A stretch of 64,000 bases of DNA from Neoceratodus forsteri (taxonomy: Eukaryota > Chordata > Ceratodontiformes > Ceratodontidae), in NCBI GenBank assembly GCA_016271365.2, contig CM057455.1, forward strand, positions 1,562,124,501 through 1,562,188,500, given 5' to 3'. The notes under the pieces are model-generated. The model had not been told where the DNA came from and did not search any database. It saw nothing but the letters and a program-made list of their open reading frames with translations. Below, piece by piece: positions 46,074 to 57,671 of this stretch; the stretch's first letter is position 1, and each line of letters starts with the position of its first letter. A program made the translations under genes and the position numbers.

Positions 46074-46400
46074 AGTTGGAGGGTGGTAGATTCAGAAGGG
46101 AAATGAGAAAGTACTATTTCATGGAGAGAGTGGTGACAGGATAGAATACACTGCCTGAGGAGGTGGTGTCCTTAAAGATGGTGGGCAGTTTTAAGAGGGA
46201 ATGGAACAAAGTCAAGGGGAAGCTTGCAAATGTGGCACTGGGGGGAGGAGGAACAGCTAGTACGGGCATGACACTGGATATGCAGCTAGGAGAGGGAGGA
46301 GCAGCTGCAGTGTAACAGACTGCTAGCTGCACACTCAAGCAGACTGGCTAGTTCATCAGGCCTGTATCTACTGGCATTCTTCATATGTTCACATGTTAGT
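44905..46400 (+). mobile_element. 5'-truncated CR1 LINE
   Basis: The copy starts inside RT, with no endonuclease, and runs through the C-terminus into a 3' end. That end finishes near CACATGTTAGTA (46389-46400), the same terminus as the CR1 at 20542. It is therefore a typical 5'-truncated insertion on plus. Confidence 0.85.
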
Positions 46401-46740
46401 ATTGAGTTGGTTGCAATAGCTTTGTTCAAAGCCCTTGAAACATTTGTGTCTGTAAAACAGCAATTTTAAAAAATGTTTAAAGTTTTTGTGGAGATTTTCA
46501 GTGTGTGTGAAAGGCCTTAGATTGACTAAGTCCTCTGTTTATCCCCATGTGAGGTGCAGTATCTGTGGCGACAGTGCTGACATATCCATATTGCCCTCCT
46601 AAGGTGCTTCAGCTCTCTCATGGAGTGACCAGCTCTGCTGGGTATAGGCACCATGCCCACTCAGTCCTTGGCTTCTCATGTTAGACTGCAAACAAGGTAG
46701 TCAGTGCCAATAATGAAGGTGGTTTTGTGATACCCACTGA
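46401..46740. other. Non-coding spacer between two LINEs
   Basis: Nothing recognised. Confidence 0.5.
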
Positions 46741-49700
46741 TTTATTTATTTGCTTTTGTTAACCGGGTAAGTCACACTAGACAGCCAAGTGCCTATTTTC
46801 AGGTGAGACCCGGGAGGGTTACAAACTGGGTTACAGTGAGTTTACATACAATCATGAGCGAGATTTACATCAAGATGCAGGACGAGCATAAACAGGGTAA
46901 GGAAAGTTGAGTGAACAAACAGTCAAGTCAAAAACCTAGGTTTACATCAATGTACATGACAGCTTAACAGGGCTATCGCAGGAAGCTAACAACAAATGGA
47001 GACAATATAGTACAGGATACGTATAGTGCTAAACAACAGAAGAAACGGTTACCTGAAGGGTAAGTACACCAGGGGATACAATATGAAATATACCCCAGAG
47101 TAGTTCGGTGCATAGAGGTGAGAATACCCTTATGCCATCAGAAAATCATAAACAGAATGCAAGTGCCAGTGGGTACCTGGGGGGGGGGCCAAGTCCACCC
47201 GAGGGGTAGAACTGGCTCTGGTGAGACATGTGACAGTTACAGGGCCAGGTACCAGGGGTTAAATAACAATAAAAGTAGTCCCTATGAAGGCAGGGCCTGT
47301 CTCATCACGTCACAGCGCGAGTATTGCTGGATGCATGAACAAGTGGAGGGACCCTTCAGGTAATTCCATAGGGAGGATTTATATCCCAGATGGGAGGAGG
47401 AGGACCAAGTACAGGCAGGAAGCAAATTCCAAATTTTGGGGGCATAGGCGGCAAAAGCCCGGTCACCCTCCTGGGTATGGGTTCTAGGAACCAGGCGGTC
47501 AGGTGTAGCTCTCGACCAGAGGAGGTAGGAGGAGGTGTCGGGGGTATGGGGAAGGGTAAGGGATGCAGGAGTACCGGATCTGACGATGTTGTCAATGAAG
47601 TTCCCAGCTACAAAGGTGTGGTGTTTCTCGGGGGGTAGCCACCTAAATGTGAGTAGAGACCGAGCAGTGAGTTGGGGGCGCACAGCCGTGATATTATTGT
47701 GTGCTGTGTCCCACTTTGAGAGGCCAGATGGGGCAAGGGGTGCGCGACCAGCCCATAGCAGAGAGATGGGAGAAGGACCCCTGGCTAGCAACACGAGAGC
47801 AGCCGGGTTAAGCAGCTTTTGGCTCTATAGGCAAGGCCCAGCTTGCCATTCGTAGCCTTACAGACATTTCGGATGTGCAGAGTGAGACCCAGTTGTGGGT
47901 CAAGAGTAACACCCAGGTATTTGACAGCAACCACTGTCTGCAAGGGGGAGCCATCAGCCCCGAGGATTCTGAGTGGAGCAGGGCAAGATTTTAATTTGCA
48001 ATGGGACCCAAAAAGCATTGCTTGGGTTTTTTTGAGGTTGGTAGTAAATCTATGTTCCACCAACCAGGATTGGATCCGCTTGAAGTCGGAGTTAAGTTGT
48101 ATGTTAATGCTGGCAATGTCTCAGGCGCTTGTCAGAACAACCAGGTCGTCCGCATATAGAGTGGTGTGCCCATGGGAGGTGATGGACGGTAGCTCATTGA
48201 TAAAGAGGGAGAAGAGAGTGGGACCAAGGACCGACCCCTGAGGAACCCCGTACAGGACATCCGTGAGGTGGGTGGGGGTACGGTTAAAGTTGTTATACTG
48301 TTTCCGACCAGAGAGGTAGTTGAGGAACCAGTTGTGAGCAGGGGGGGAGAGACCAAATGAGAGAAGGGTGGAGCTAAGGAAAGCATGGTCAACCCTGTCG
48401 AAGGCTTTGGAGAGGTCCACAAAGATGGCACCTGTGAGGTTGCCCTGATCAGTGGCAGTTCTAATCATTGAGGAGACAACACCAAGGCGGTAGCTGTGCT
48501 GTGTCCTTTCCTGAACCCATGTTGAGCTGGGGAGAGGAGGTTGTGTTCGTGTATGTACTCGGAGAGCTGAGTGGCCACGACCTTCTCCAGGATCTTCGAG
48601 GTGGCCGACAGGATGGTGATGGGCCGATAGTTGAGTGGATCTTTGGAGTTACCTTGCTTTAGAACTGGTGTTACCTTGGCAGTTTTCCAGAGGTCAGGGA
48701 TAATGCCAGTGGTTAGGGAGGAGTTGAGGATGTGCGTTATTGGTCAGGCTAGGAGGGAGGCCCCAAGCCTGAGTAGTCTCGGTTCTAGGCAGTAGTGCCC
48801 TACCCCAATATGGGGGGAGAGGTGGGCAAGGTGCCTCTGGATCTCTTAGCTGACACATGATGAATTAGGAAGGGGTGGGACTTGGGGCCAGGAGGAGGCG
48901 GGGCCTGGCCGGGTGATAGGGAGGGGTGGACGGGTAGCTGAGTGAATGCTGCATTAAAGGTGTTAGAGATTGTAAGAGGGTTGTTGCAGCTGACCCCATC
49001 TATGAGCAGGTTTGTGGGTTGCACTTTGGCCGAAACCCCAACAGCATTTCTGATGTTCTGCCAGAAACTCCTCGGGTTGCTGGCAGAGGAGAGCAGGGCC
49101 GACCGGCAAGCCTCACTTTTTGCTGCCCGGATGGCTTTTTTACAGGAGTTTCTGAGCCTTCTGTATGCAAGAAGGTCGTTGTTACTTAGGGAGGCTTTGT
49201 AGGTCACCCAGCTTTTATCCCTTTGTTTCATTAGGGAGAATAAGCCCCCATGAAGCCATTTGGTAACGGCGCCCCTTACCGTCCTCTTAGTGAGGGGGGC
49301 ATGCTTGTTCTGAACAGGGATAAACTTTGATAGGAAAATATCCAGGGCTAGAGCTGGGTCCGCTGATGCTGTGACCCCTGACCAGTCAATTAAAGCGAGG
49401 TCACCAAGGAAGTCAGATGGGGAGAATTTCAAGTAATCCCTCAACTGGATCACTTTTCTAGGCACTTTGGCCTGGGAGATGCCCCAGGCGCAGAAGGTTG
49501 GCAAGTGGTTGGAGATAGCATCAGGTAGGATGCCTGAGGTGGTAATCCTATCGGGTCTGTTGGTAAGGATCCAGTCAAGTAGTGACCCTTCATCCCCCCC
49601 GGAGAGAGGGCCTTGTGGGCTCGGAGATTATTTGGCTAAGTGCAAGGCCCGAAAGCAGTGGCTCGTATAGTTTACAGTTGGAGCCCAACCAATTAAGATT

Positions 49701-50005
49701 GAAATCACCCATGATGAGGACTTCACTGGGACCTGTTTTCTCACCAAGGTGGGAGAGTAGCGAGGAGAGTCCAAGCAGACCACCCTTGGGGGGTTGTAGC
49801 AACAAATTAGGTGAATTTTCTTTGCGAGACCCAAGAGGAGAAGGGCATGTAGGAACTCACAGGGGGAGGTGTCGGATGGTGAGTCACCAGTGGTGGACAC
49901 ATTCAGGTGAGCTTTATAGTAGAGTAGCACACCACCCCCTCGTTTGTTCCCCTGCCGATCACGTCTGATGGAGTGAGATGGCTGCAACTCATTTTGCACA
50001 GGCCA
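46741..50005 (-). mobile_element. L2-like LINE, nearly full length
   Basis: Read on minus, an endonuclease-region fragment (about 49999-49590) comes first, then a linker (49504-48800), RT (48468-48121) and a C-terminal part (48063-47282). A long 3' UTR follows, ending at 46741 in CTTACCCGGTTAACAAAAGC plus AAATAAATAAAT. Total is about 3.3 kb. RT motifs resemble the L2/Rex-like part of the CR1 superclade rather than the CR1 copies nearby. Its tail is shared with SINE and tail fragments elsewhere in the window. Confidence 0.8.
47282..49999 (-). pseudogene. L2-like LINE ORF2 (endonuclease, RT, C-terminus)
   Basis: Endonuclease side: GNKRGGGVLLYYKAHLNV and KIHLICCYNPP, in a frame running to 49628, with VISILIGWAPT where a catalytic GDFN-type motif is kept only in an overlapping frame (MGDFNLNWLGSNC, 49805-49590). 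Linker: SCKKAIRAAKSEACRSALL and PRSFWQNIRNAVG (49504-48800). RT: VDLSKAFDRVDHAFL, YGVPQGSVLGPTLFSLFI and LYADDLVVL (48468-48121). Next come TNLKKTQAMLFGS and LGVTLDPQLGLTLHI (48063-47785), then a GDRAFAAYAPKIWNLLPA end block (47794-47282). Indels separate all blocks. Catalytic residues of RT remain. Confidence 0.85.
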
Positions 50006-50354
50006 ACAAACACTGATGACTTAATAATGATGGTCTGTGAATACTGACTGGGGCCAGGTTAAAACCAATGATCTAGAAGTGTAAGGCTCCACAATATGCT
50101 GCCAGTCTCCTAATCCATCAATGCCCCACATAAGAAGCAATTTAATATTCTCCCCTGTAAGGATCTAGCAGTTGGCATGTAGAAGATCTTATTACTCAGA
50201 GAAAGACTGCATTGACAGAGGTAGATAGATTAATTTTCTTCTACATATCGCCTTCCAAAGTGCCCGCAGTGCTGCACAATAAAATGCATAAATGAGTAAC
50301 ACCTCCAAAAATAATACTGACAACTGATTGCAGTTCAGTCATGCCATGGCATAA
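50006..50354. other. Non-coding, nothing recognised
   Basis: No motif or repeat end was seen. Confidence 0.4.
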
Positions 50355-51225
50355 CTAAATGATTGTTATTCCCATTATGCATAAAAGGTCTTGATGAAAC
50401 AAGATGCTTTCAACGGTCTCTTGAATAGTGTTAAGGATGGAGATAGATGTGCCATGGCAGACAGAGACTTCTGGAAAACAGGGGTGTAAACTGCAAAACA
50501 GTGGTCTTACTTTGATTTCGAATGTGCTGAATCTGATGGAACCCAAAGGCATCCCAGACTCATGGAATAGGCTGCGTGAGTCTACCAGGGGAGTGGGGAA
50601 TCAGGAGATGGTGGAGTAAGAGGATCCGGCCATTTAGGGTCTTTGAAAGTTAATATTAAGACCTTAAGTGGATCCTGCACCTAACATGCAGTTTCTGTGT
50701 AGATCAGAGTACAGGGTTGATATGATCTGACATTAGAAGCCATGCTGCAGCATTCTGCACTAGCTACAAATGTCATATATGACTTCCCAGCAACCCCTTA
50801 TAGAGCCCATCTCAATAACTGAATAATGCAGCCTTGAATGCCTGAATGAAAGTTCTTATATTATTATGCCCCTGAAAGACACACAATCCAGAGATAATTT
50901 TCAGATGGTTAAAGTTGCTCCGGATGATGGCAGATCCCAGGGAGAATCTGCCATCAAGAACAACTCCCAGGTTTCATACTCACTTCTCAGCCTTTTACTG
51001 AATCACATCAAAGATGGATAGCCTCAGGCTGTCTTTTACTGCAGTGATCTGATATCCAAGCACACCAGAAACAGCTCTGATTAGCTAGAGGTGAGCTTCA
51101 GCCAGTTGGTAGTCACCCAGTCTCAGGCCTCAGACAAGCAATGACAAAGCATGCAACATCAATGAATCTTGGTTTGGGTGAATGAAAAATACAACTGGGT
51201 ATCATCTGCAACATTGCTAAATAAT
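50355..51225 (-). pseudogene. Strongly decayed L2-type LINE RT C-terminal half
   Basis: On minus, three-frame translation recovers FADDTQLYFSF near 51220-51185. Scattered relics of the post-RT region follow, including AECCSMASNVRSY near 50750 and ILTFKDPKWPD near 50650-50620. A terminal LGCLWVPSDSAHS/FQKSLSAMA-type block lies to about 50430. Order and spacing match an L2-type ORF2 C-terminal half. Stops and indels are dense, more than in the other LINEs here, so it is an older copy. Confidence 0.6.
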
Positions 51226-51639
51226 TAAGTGTAATATTGTATTATCAAATTATCATTTTAGGCAGGCTTTTGACAATAATATGCTGTTTCAGGGTAGATT
51301 ACATAATGTAACTTCTGAGAAACACAGAATCATTTTATCTGCAATTTCTGCAAAAGGCAGATTTTCTATGGGTTTATAACATTTCATTTCTCCAATAGTT
51401 TTTGACAAACGCTCTAACTTTGGACAAGTGATTAACATTGCTTTCCAGCAAAGTCCCTGCAGAAAAGAGCTGAAATAGCACCCCCCAACAAAATGATGTC
51501 CTTTTTAATGCTGTTGTTTAAAAAGCTAGCTTCCAGCTTGAGTTGACTTATTCAGGTTGATCAGAGTATGTATCCAGCCACTCACAGTTCAAACTCTAAA
51601 CCAGAAATAAAGAAAAAAGAAGCCAGGGTTGAAAAGAAG

Positions 51640-52775
51640 ATGCTCTAAAATCCACAGTTCCTTCTGCCACTATATCTCGGACAGAACACGTCCTCATGTA
51701 GCCTTGACTGATTTTCACACCATGAGGCCTTGATATCCTATCATGTATGTAGCAATGCCCAAATATGTCTGCATGCTGACAACACAGTAAGTGAAGCTAT
51801 CTCAAGCTCCATTGACACCATATTCAAAACACTACACTGTGATTTCATTTAGCAATGTACAGATTAGATTCAGACTAGACAGTTTAGTTCTGAAAGTTAA
51901 GCAATTCATATTTCATGCATCTGGGATCAAGACAGAGAGTCAGACTGATCTTTTAAGGTACAGCACCCCATACACTTTGTGGATGGCCACTCCTTTTTTT
52001 GGTTGATAGTTTTACTATCTAGGAGTCTGGCTTTACTCAAGCGTATACAAGAAGGACATAAACCAACTAGTCAAAAAAAATGAACTCCAGACTAGGTATG
52101 CTATATAGATCTTGCTTCTGTTCCTCTCGAGTACACACAAGAAACCTGTTTAGCAAATTCTAATCCCTGTAATTGATTATGGTGACAAAATGTATCAAAC
52201 TGCAAGCAAATCATAACCTACATAGAGCAGTAGTTCAAAGAATGTACAGAAGTAGGTTCGTACTTGTATTTTCATTTCAAACCCACCATTGTAAGAAGTA
52301 CAGCAAATTCAGTTGGACGTGTCTCAGTACTATAACTCAGAAGCACTGATGCCTGATGCTGCACACATGTATTTGTGGCACAGCAATACCTGACTGAATC
52401 AATATCATCTTAAAGCCTGATACCAAGTGACTCAATAGCCCTCAAGGGTCCCAGGACTGCAAAAGTGATTGTTCAGAAGTCTTTTGCCTGCTTAGCACCA
52501 GAGTCACTTCAGCAATTAATTTCTTGTAAATCAGGGTTCAAAAGAGAATGAAATTATCTACTGCAGAATGGTCCTTGATCTTCCTGGGCATTTGTAACAT
52601 GTCTTGTAAGTGCTGTAACTCAGAAAGTCACTTGTCTCTGTATACTTGTACTGTGTGAACGTAACGTGTGACTGAATCTTGCTTCCCCCTCCCCCCCACC
52701 AGCTGGAAATAATGTTCTTCATCTCAAGTGGCTAATCCTGGTGAGGAAAACTTAAAGAAATAAATAAATAGCATC
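51640..52775 (+). pseudogene. Decayed L2/Rex-like LINE RT C-terminal half and tail
   Basis: On plus, 51760-52260 gives broken pieces of an RT C-terminal half. They include a SSIDTIFKTLHCDF segment, a YLGVWLYSSVYKKDI-type block (about 52015-52060) and PVIDYGDKMYQTASK (about 52165-52210). Near 52490-52545 comes SFACLAPESLQQLISCKSGFKRE, split across frames. It ends in an AAATAAATAAATAG tail at about 52758-52770. Multiple stops are present. It is a separate insertion from the neighbouring minus-strand piece. Confidence 0.6.
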
Positions 52776-52924
52776 CTGCCAAAAGCAGTCTCGTTCAACC
52801 TCCAAAGGTATGGCAAAACTGATACAGTAGAATACATAGACATTCGCTGCCTTAAATGCTTTATTGCCAATGTGCTGTTGGTGCAACCCTTTCTTCAGTG
52901 CTTTCACATTGAGGTCCTTATCTT

Positions 52925-53222
52925 TAAAATATATTTATTTAGTTTTTGTTGACCGGGTAAGTGCACTAGACAAATCCTGCCTATTTTCAGGCACGACCCA
53001 GAGGAGGGGGATACAGATGAATGCCAACTGTCCTTGAACCAGATTACGCCGTTGGTGGTATTTTTAGTGAATAAGGGAAATTTGGCCAGGACAACGGGGA
53101 AATTCCCCTACTCTTTTCGATAAGTGCCATGGGATCTTTAACATCCACCTGAACTACCACCAATCCAGGCAGATGGGACCTCGGTTTAACGTCTCATCCG
53201 AAAGACAGGATATAGATATACC
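52925..53222 (-). mobile_element. L2-type LINE 3' UTR fragment
   Basis: On minus it begins with a CTTTCGGATGAGACGTTAAA block (about 53209-53190) and AAAGATCCCATGGCACTTAT (about 53140-53121). Then come GAGTAGGGGAATTTCC and CCTGGCCAAATTTCCC. It ends with CTTACCCGGTCAACAAAAAC and TAAATAAATA at about 52930. The GATGAGACGTTAAACCGAGG block is a widely conserved piece of L2-type 3' UTRs in vertebrates, to my knowledge. No coding part remains. Confidence 0.65.
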
Positions 53223-53280
53223 TTACCTTGTATTTTGCAGACTTTAAAAGAATCCCATTCCTGTACAAACACTGATCTCA

Positions 53281-54045
53281 CTGATAAAAGTAAGTTCAAT
53301 TTGAGGGAATAATGTGCTTGTGTGAACTTGTGATTATATTTTACTTTGGTTTTACTCATTCTCACCCCTTGTTGACAAGAGGCCGGGATTGGGGAAAATT
53401 AAGGCACAGAGATGGGGTAAGAAGTGCACTGTGTAGGAGGAGGTGGGGAGGATGGAGGGTGTCCAAACAAACTAAGTACTGAGTGAATTTGGAGGCATGC
53501 TCAAATAGTGCTGGTGGGCAGAGTTATTCCCTCCCATTGAACCAGGGCTTAGCCCTCCCATTCAATATGAGGGAATAATGTACTTGTGTGAGCTTGTGAT
53601 TATGTATTACTTTGGTTTTACTTGTTCTCACTAGAAATGTGGGAAATTATGAAATTTCGTTAAGTGAAATATTTTGCAAAATTTGTGCATTTTGCAGAAT
53701 ATTTTGTGGGTGCGAAATTTTGCCCATAGAATGTAAAATTTTGCCAGCAAAATGCAAAATTTTGCCTGCGGAATGGTGGAATTTTCACTGCAAGCAGGCA
53801 CAATGTAGCCATTTTGGGTGAAATTGTGCATTTTGCAGTGAAATTCTGCATTCTGCGGGTGGATTTTCACAACTTTGCACCTGGCAAAAAAAATTGTGGA
53901 AAGGCGGAATTTCACTAAATGTTTTGCATGGCAACATTTCTGAGTTTGCTGCAATTTCAGTGGCAAAATATAATTTTGCAACATTTCTAGTTCTCACCCC
54001 TTGTTGACAAGAGGCTGGAATCAGGGAAAATGAGGACCCAAAAAG
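53281..54045. repeat. Local tandem duplication, second copy interrupted by a MITE
   Basis: GAGGGAATAATGTRCTTGTG and the following TGATTAT..TTACTTTGGTTTTAC are at about 53299-53352 and 53570-53622. The continuation CCCCTTGTTGACAAGAGGC is at 53366 and 53996. The first copy is uninterrupted; the second holds the hAT-type MITE. Confidence 0.85.
53632..53989. mobile_element. hAT-type MITE with 8-bp target-site duplication
   Basis: Termini are TAGAAATGT and ACATTTCTA. GTTCTCAC directly flanks both sides, at 53624-53631 and 53990-53997. Eight-base duplications are the hAT hallmark. The 358-bp body is full of AAATTTTGC/GCAAAATTT words in both orientations and codes for nothing. The duplicated neighbour at 53350-53366 retains the empty site with a single ATTCTCAC, confirming the boundaries. 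Confidence 0.9.
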
Positions 54046-54429
54046 AATTAGTGAGAAAACCTTCTCCAACTCAGAGAGTGTGAATAATAGCATGCAAGAG
54101 AGAACTCCATCCCCCCCATGGGGGAAGCTCTGAGGAACCATGGCTGTCAGACTGCCCTTTGTCTGGGCATAGTAACAGGAGGTAATCCTAAGCTATATAA
54201 GTGGACTCATCGTTCTTGGAGAACGATTGTCTGGGAAGGATATGGATCATTGAAGTCTTCGTATCTGGAATCTTCTTCGATATATGTGATATGTGTGTGA
54301 TCCGTGCAGCATAGGTGGACAGCTACTGGGTAGCTTGATGATGAGAAACAGGTCCTTGTCCATGGAAGGGGATGAAGTATGGAGCAAAGAATCTTGAAGA
54401 GTGTTGTTGAGAATTCGGGCACCCATGAT

Positions 54430-55092
54430 GGCTGAGCTGGAATGGTGTGACCTCCACATAAGACAGCCAAGGAAGGAATCTTGGAGTAGTGGCGCAGTTT
54501 GCTACATCCTGCTTGAGCCAGACTGGAGTTAGTTAGCCTTCTGCATTGGACTGCTAAGGAAGGAATCCAGGATGTTCGTGCAGGGAAGATTAGCCCCATG
54601 TGGGCCGAGCAGGAAATGGCAGGACCCCCACGTAGGTCTGCCACTAGATAGAGAGCAGAATGGTTGAGTCATGAGCAAGGCTTCCACATAGGCCAGGCCA
54701 GGATGGCAGAACCCCACATAGGTCTGCCACTAGACGGAGTGTAGCGCGGCTGCATTGTGAGTGAGGCCTGCATGTGGGTCAAGCCAGGGATGGCAGGAAC
54801 CCCATGTAGGTCCACCATGGAATAAATTGCAGAAAGGTAAAGCATTGAGGAAGGCCCCCACATGGACCAAGCCAGGGATGGCAGGACTCCCACATAGGTC
54901 TGCCACTAGGTAGAGTGCAGAATGATCAATTGGGAGAGAGGTCCCCATGCAGGCCAGACTAGGGATGGCAGGACCCTCACATAGGTCTGCCATTGGGAAG
55001 AGATAGGAGGGTTGAGTCAGATAGAGAGGCCCCCACGTGGGCCAAGTAGTAGAGGAAGGGACCTCCACATAAGTTTTCCATTGGAAGTCTTA
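54430..55092. repeat. 87-bp minisatellite, about eight units
   Basis: Landmark AGGTCTGCCA-type words occur at 54634, 54720, 54808, 54896, 54983 and (as AAGTTTTCCA) 55071, at steps of 86-88 bp. Two more diverged units lie to the left. As 87 is a multiple of three, the array yields repeating false protein frames on minus. Confidence 0.9.
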
Positions 55093-55449
55093 TGCAATTA
55101 GCAGCATTATTAAGGTTGAAGGAAGCCAACATCTGCTGAGCCAGAGAAACTGCTAGGGAGAATGGATTGAATGGTTGTAAGTTATGGAAATCACTGTTAT
55201 TGAGGTAAGTGAGGGCAGTTGACCTTAGGATGGGCTTCATTATAGAAGCTGCAGACATGAAGGTAATGACACCCATAGACGAAGCAGCTAGAAGTATTAT
55301 AATTATTGCAAATTGGTTGATGTCCCATGAAGGTCATCAGCTGACCTCTGCTATCATGGCTGAAGCAAAGAAGAGCCCCTAGGATTGGGTATGGTGCATG
55401 TAAAGCCCATGGAGGCAGGAATGGAGTCCCCAGGTGAGATTTGTGAAGG
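55093..55449. other. Non-coding, nothing recognised
   Basis: No supported feature. Confidence 0.4.
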
Positions 55450-56220
55450 TGGATTCATCAAATGAGATACTGGGCAAAGTGATGCGAAGTGGAAATATGC
55501 TCCACACAGCTGGCAGGATAGGGCTCATTGGCCAGCAAAGTGGTGGCAAAATAATTCATTGTCCAGGGTAGACCAATCAATCTTGGTATTAAAGTGGGCT
55601 AAAGTGGCAGCTGCTTTTTGGTGGAGAAGGAGTGGTGGTAGTCATAGAAGAGTGTGCCCCATATCTAGCCCCAGGTCTGCCAACAGATGCAGGTAGGAAT
55701 CTAGCTTCTGGCATCGGGCGGGGATAGCAGAGCATACACTGTCCTGGTAGAGGCTAAATGCAAGCATAAATTCTGAGACAGGCAACTTCCTGGCAAGCCA
55801 AGCATCTTTTAGTACCACCGAGAAGTCCCCGCAAGACACGACTCTGTTTTCTAGGGTGTCGTGGGAGGAAATCAGGCAGGAAATTAGGTTAATATCCTGG
55901 CCCACTATGACGATTTTGCACAGGTGGCTCAGGGCAAGAAGAAGAGCAGATAATGTGGGGGGGGGGAGCAGTGATGCTAGAAGATGCAGGATCCTGAGGA
56001 GAAAGTGAGTCTGAGACAGCTGGAGCAACAGATGATGAGAAAGCTGGAGGCAACATCTCAGAAGTACTGGAGGAACTGGTAGGCAAGGAGGGAGGTAATC
56101 CAGGAGCGGAGAGGAAGGACAGTGAACCCACTTGGGCTTTGATAGCAGAAATGTGTGCTTGCAAGTCTGTCACGGCTGGGTCAGGCAGCTGGTTCACAGA
56201 CAGGTGGGTTTCCAAGGCAA
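55450..56220 (-). pseudogene. Retroelement gag-like ORF with CCHC zinc knuckle, possibly DIRS/Ngaro type
   Basis: Reading minus from 56215, a Ser/Pro-rich segment follows a helical start (LQAHISAIKAQVGSL). A conserved domain then appears across a frame change: VGQDINLISCLISSHDTLEN, VSCGDFSVVLKDAWLARKL, then KLDSYLHLLADLG and a FYDYHHSFSTKK block near 55600. Further on, a Trp/Leu-rich STLDNELFCHHFAG stretch and CQLCGAYFHFASLC, a C-X2-C-X4-H-X4-C knuckle, lie at about 55510-55450. From memory this layout (sub-domain with YDYH.SFS and a knuckle) occurs in ORF1/gag of vertebrate tyrosine-recombinase retroelements. The exact family needs a search. Frameshifts and a stop after the YDYH block make it dead. 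Confidence 0.5.
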
Positions 56221-56259
56221 TGAGGTGATTCCGGACATCTGATAAAGAAGAAGCCTTTT

Positions 56260-57545
56260 TAATAAATCATGGAAGGATGGTGTGGTACCTGAGGACTGGA
56301 GAAGGGCAGATGTGATTCCCCTTCACAAAAGTGGGAGCAAGACAGAGGCAGGAAACTACAGACCTGTCAGTCTGACCTCAGTGGTAGGGAAAATGATGGA
56401 ATCACTTCTGAAGGAAAGAAATGTTGAGTACCTAGAGGCCAGTGAGGCACAGGTCCCAAGGCAGCATGGATTCACAGCAGGAAGGTCATGTCAGACAAAT
56501 CTAATTAATTTCTTTGACTGGGTGACCAAAGTAATAGACCAGGTAGGGGCTGTGGACATGGCCTACATAGACTTTAGCAAGGCATTTGACACAGTCCTGC
56601 ACAAAAGATTAATAAACAAATTAGCCAGTCTGGGAGTGGGTCCCAGGGTGGTAGCCTGGGTAAAACACTAGTTGGACAACAGGACACAGAGGGTAATAGT
56701 AAATGGAGTCCACAGTGAATAAGGGGGGTTACTAGTGGGGTACCACAGGGTTCAGTACTGGGGCCAGTCCTTTTTAATGTCTATACAAGTGACATTGCAG
56801 AGGGACTGGAAGGAAAAGTATGTCTCTGTGCAGTCGACACAAAGATCTGCAACAGGGTTGACACACAAGGTGGGGTGGAAAGGATGAAAAAGGACTTGGC
56901 AAGGTTGGAGGAATTGTCAAATGTATGGCAGCTTAGATTCAATGAAAAGAAGTGCAAAGTAATGCACCTGGGAAACAAAAACCCAGGGGAAGAGTACACA
57001 GTGGGGGGGGGGATACTGACAACAACAAAAATGGAAAGGGATCTGGGGGTGCTCATATAAGATGACCTAAAGGTGGGCAAGCAATGTGAGAAGGCAGTAA
57101 GGAGGGTTGGGGGGATTCTGGGTTGCATAGGGAGAGGCATCACCAATAGAAAACAAGTTGTTGTCCCTCTGTACAGACAGTTGGTAAGACCACATGTGGA
57201 GTACTGTGTATAGTTCTGGAGAAACCATCTCCACAAAGACATAAACAGGGTGGAAGCTGTCCCGGGGAGGGCAGCCAAAATGGTGCAGGGTCTGCACCAG
57301 AAGACATATGAAGAAAGACTAAAGGAGCTTAAGATGTATAGCCTTGAGGAAAGGAGGGAGAGGGGGGACATGATTGAAACTTTCAAATACCTCAAGGGAA
57401 TCAACAAAGTCCAAAAGGGTAGCATCTTTCAGAAAAAGAGATGTGCAAGAACAAGGGGACACAATTTGAAGATAGAGGGGGGGATGTCTCAGAGGTAATG
57501 TGAGGAAGTATTTCTTCACAGAACAGGTTGTAGATGCATTGTAGT
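56260..57545 (+). pseudogene. 5'-truncated CR1 LINE RT
   Basis: Beginning at about 56260 with VPEDWRRADVIPLHKSGSK, it has NYRPVSLTSVVGKMME, GFTAGRSCQTNLINFFDWV and DMAYIDFSKAFDTVLHKRL. A TAG stops it at 56669. The active-site region (56700-56850) is shifted and its ADD motif is degraded (CAVDTKICN in one frame). The 56875-57060 frame holds WQLRFNEKKCKVMHLGNKNP. Later blocks are GCIGRGITNRKQVVVPLY, KTYEERLKELKMYSLEERRE and IETFKYLKGI to about 57500, then RKYFFTEQVV near 57510-57535. It breaks off at about 57545, lacking a 3' UTR, where a minus-strand CR1 piece abuts. Confidence 0.85.
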
Positions 57546-57632
57546 CAGTGGTGTTACTAGTTCTTCCCTTAGTTCTTTTAGAATACTTGGGTGAATCCCA
57601 TCAGGCCCCATTGCTTTATCTACCTTCAGTTT
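57545..57632 (-). mobile_element. Small CR1-type fragment, opposite strand
   Basis: On minus, 57632-57545 translates to a KAMGPDGIHPSILKELREE pattern, the finger motif just upstream of the RT core in CR1/L2 LINEs. It directly abuts the plus-strand CR1. It is only about 90 bp and has no ends. Confidence 0.7.
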
Positions 57633-57671
57633 ATAGGAAAACGCTACCCACGTGCAAGAAATGCTAAAAAG

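Noticed and set aside
54529..55276. Minus frames with repeated GGSAIPGLAHMGA-like peptides
   Set aside because: The period is 29 codons because the DNA is an 87-bp minisatellite. The frames are by-products of the array and not a repeat protein.
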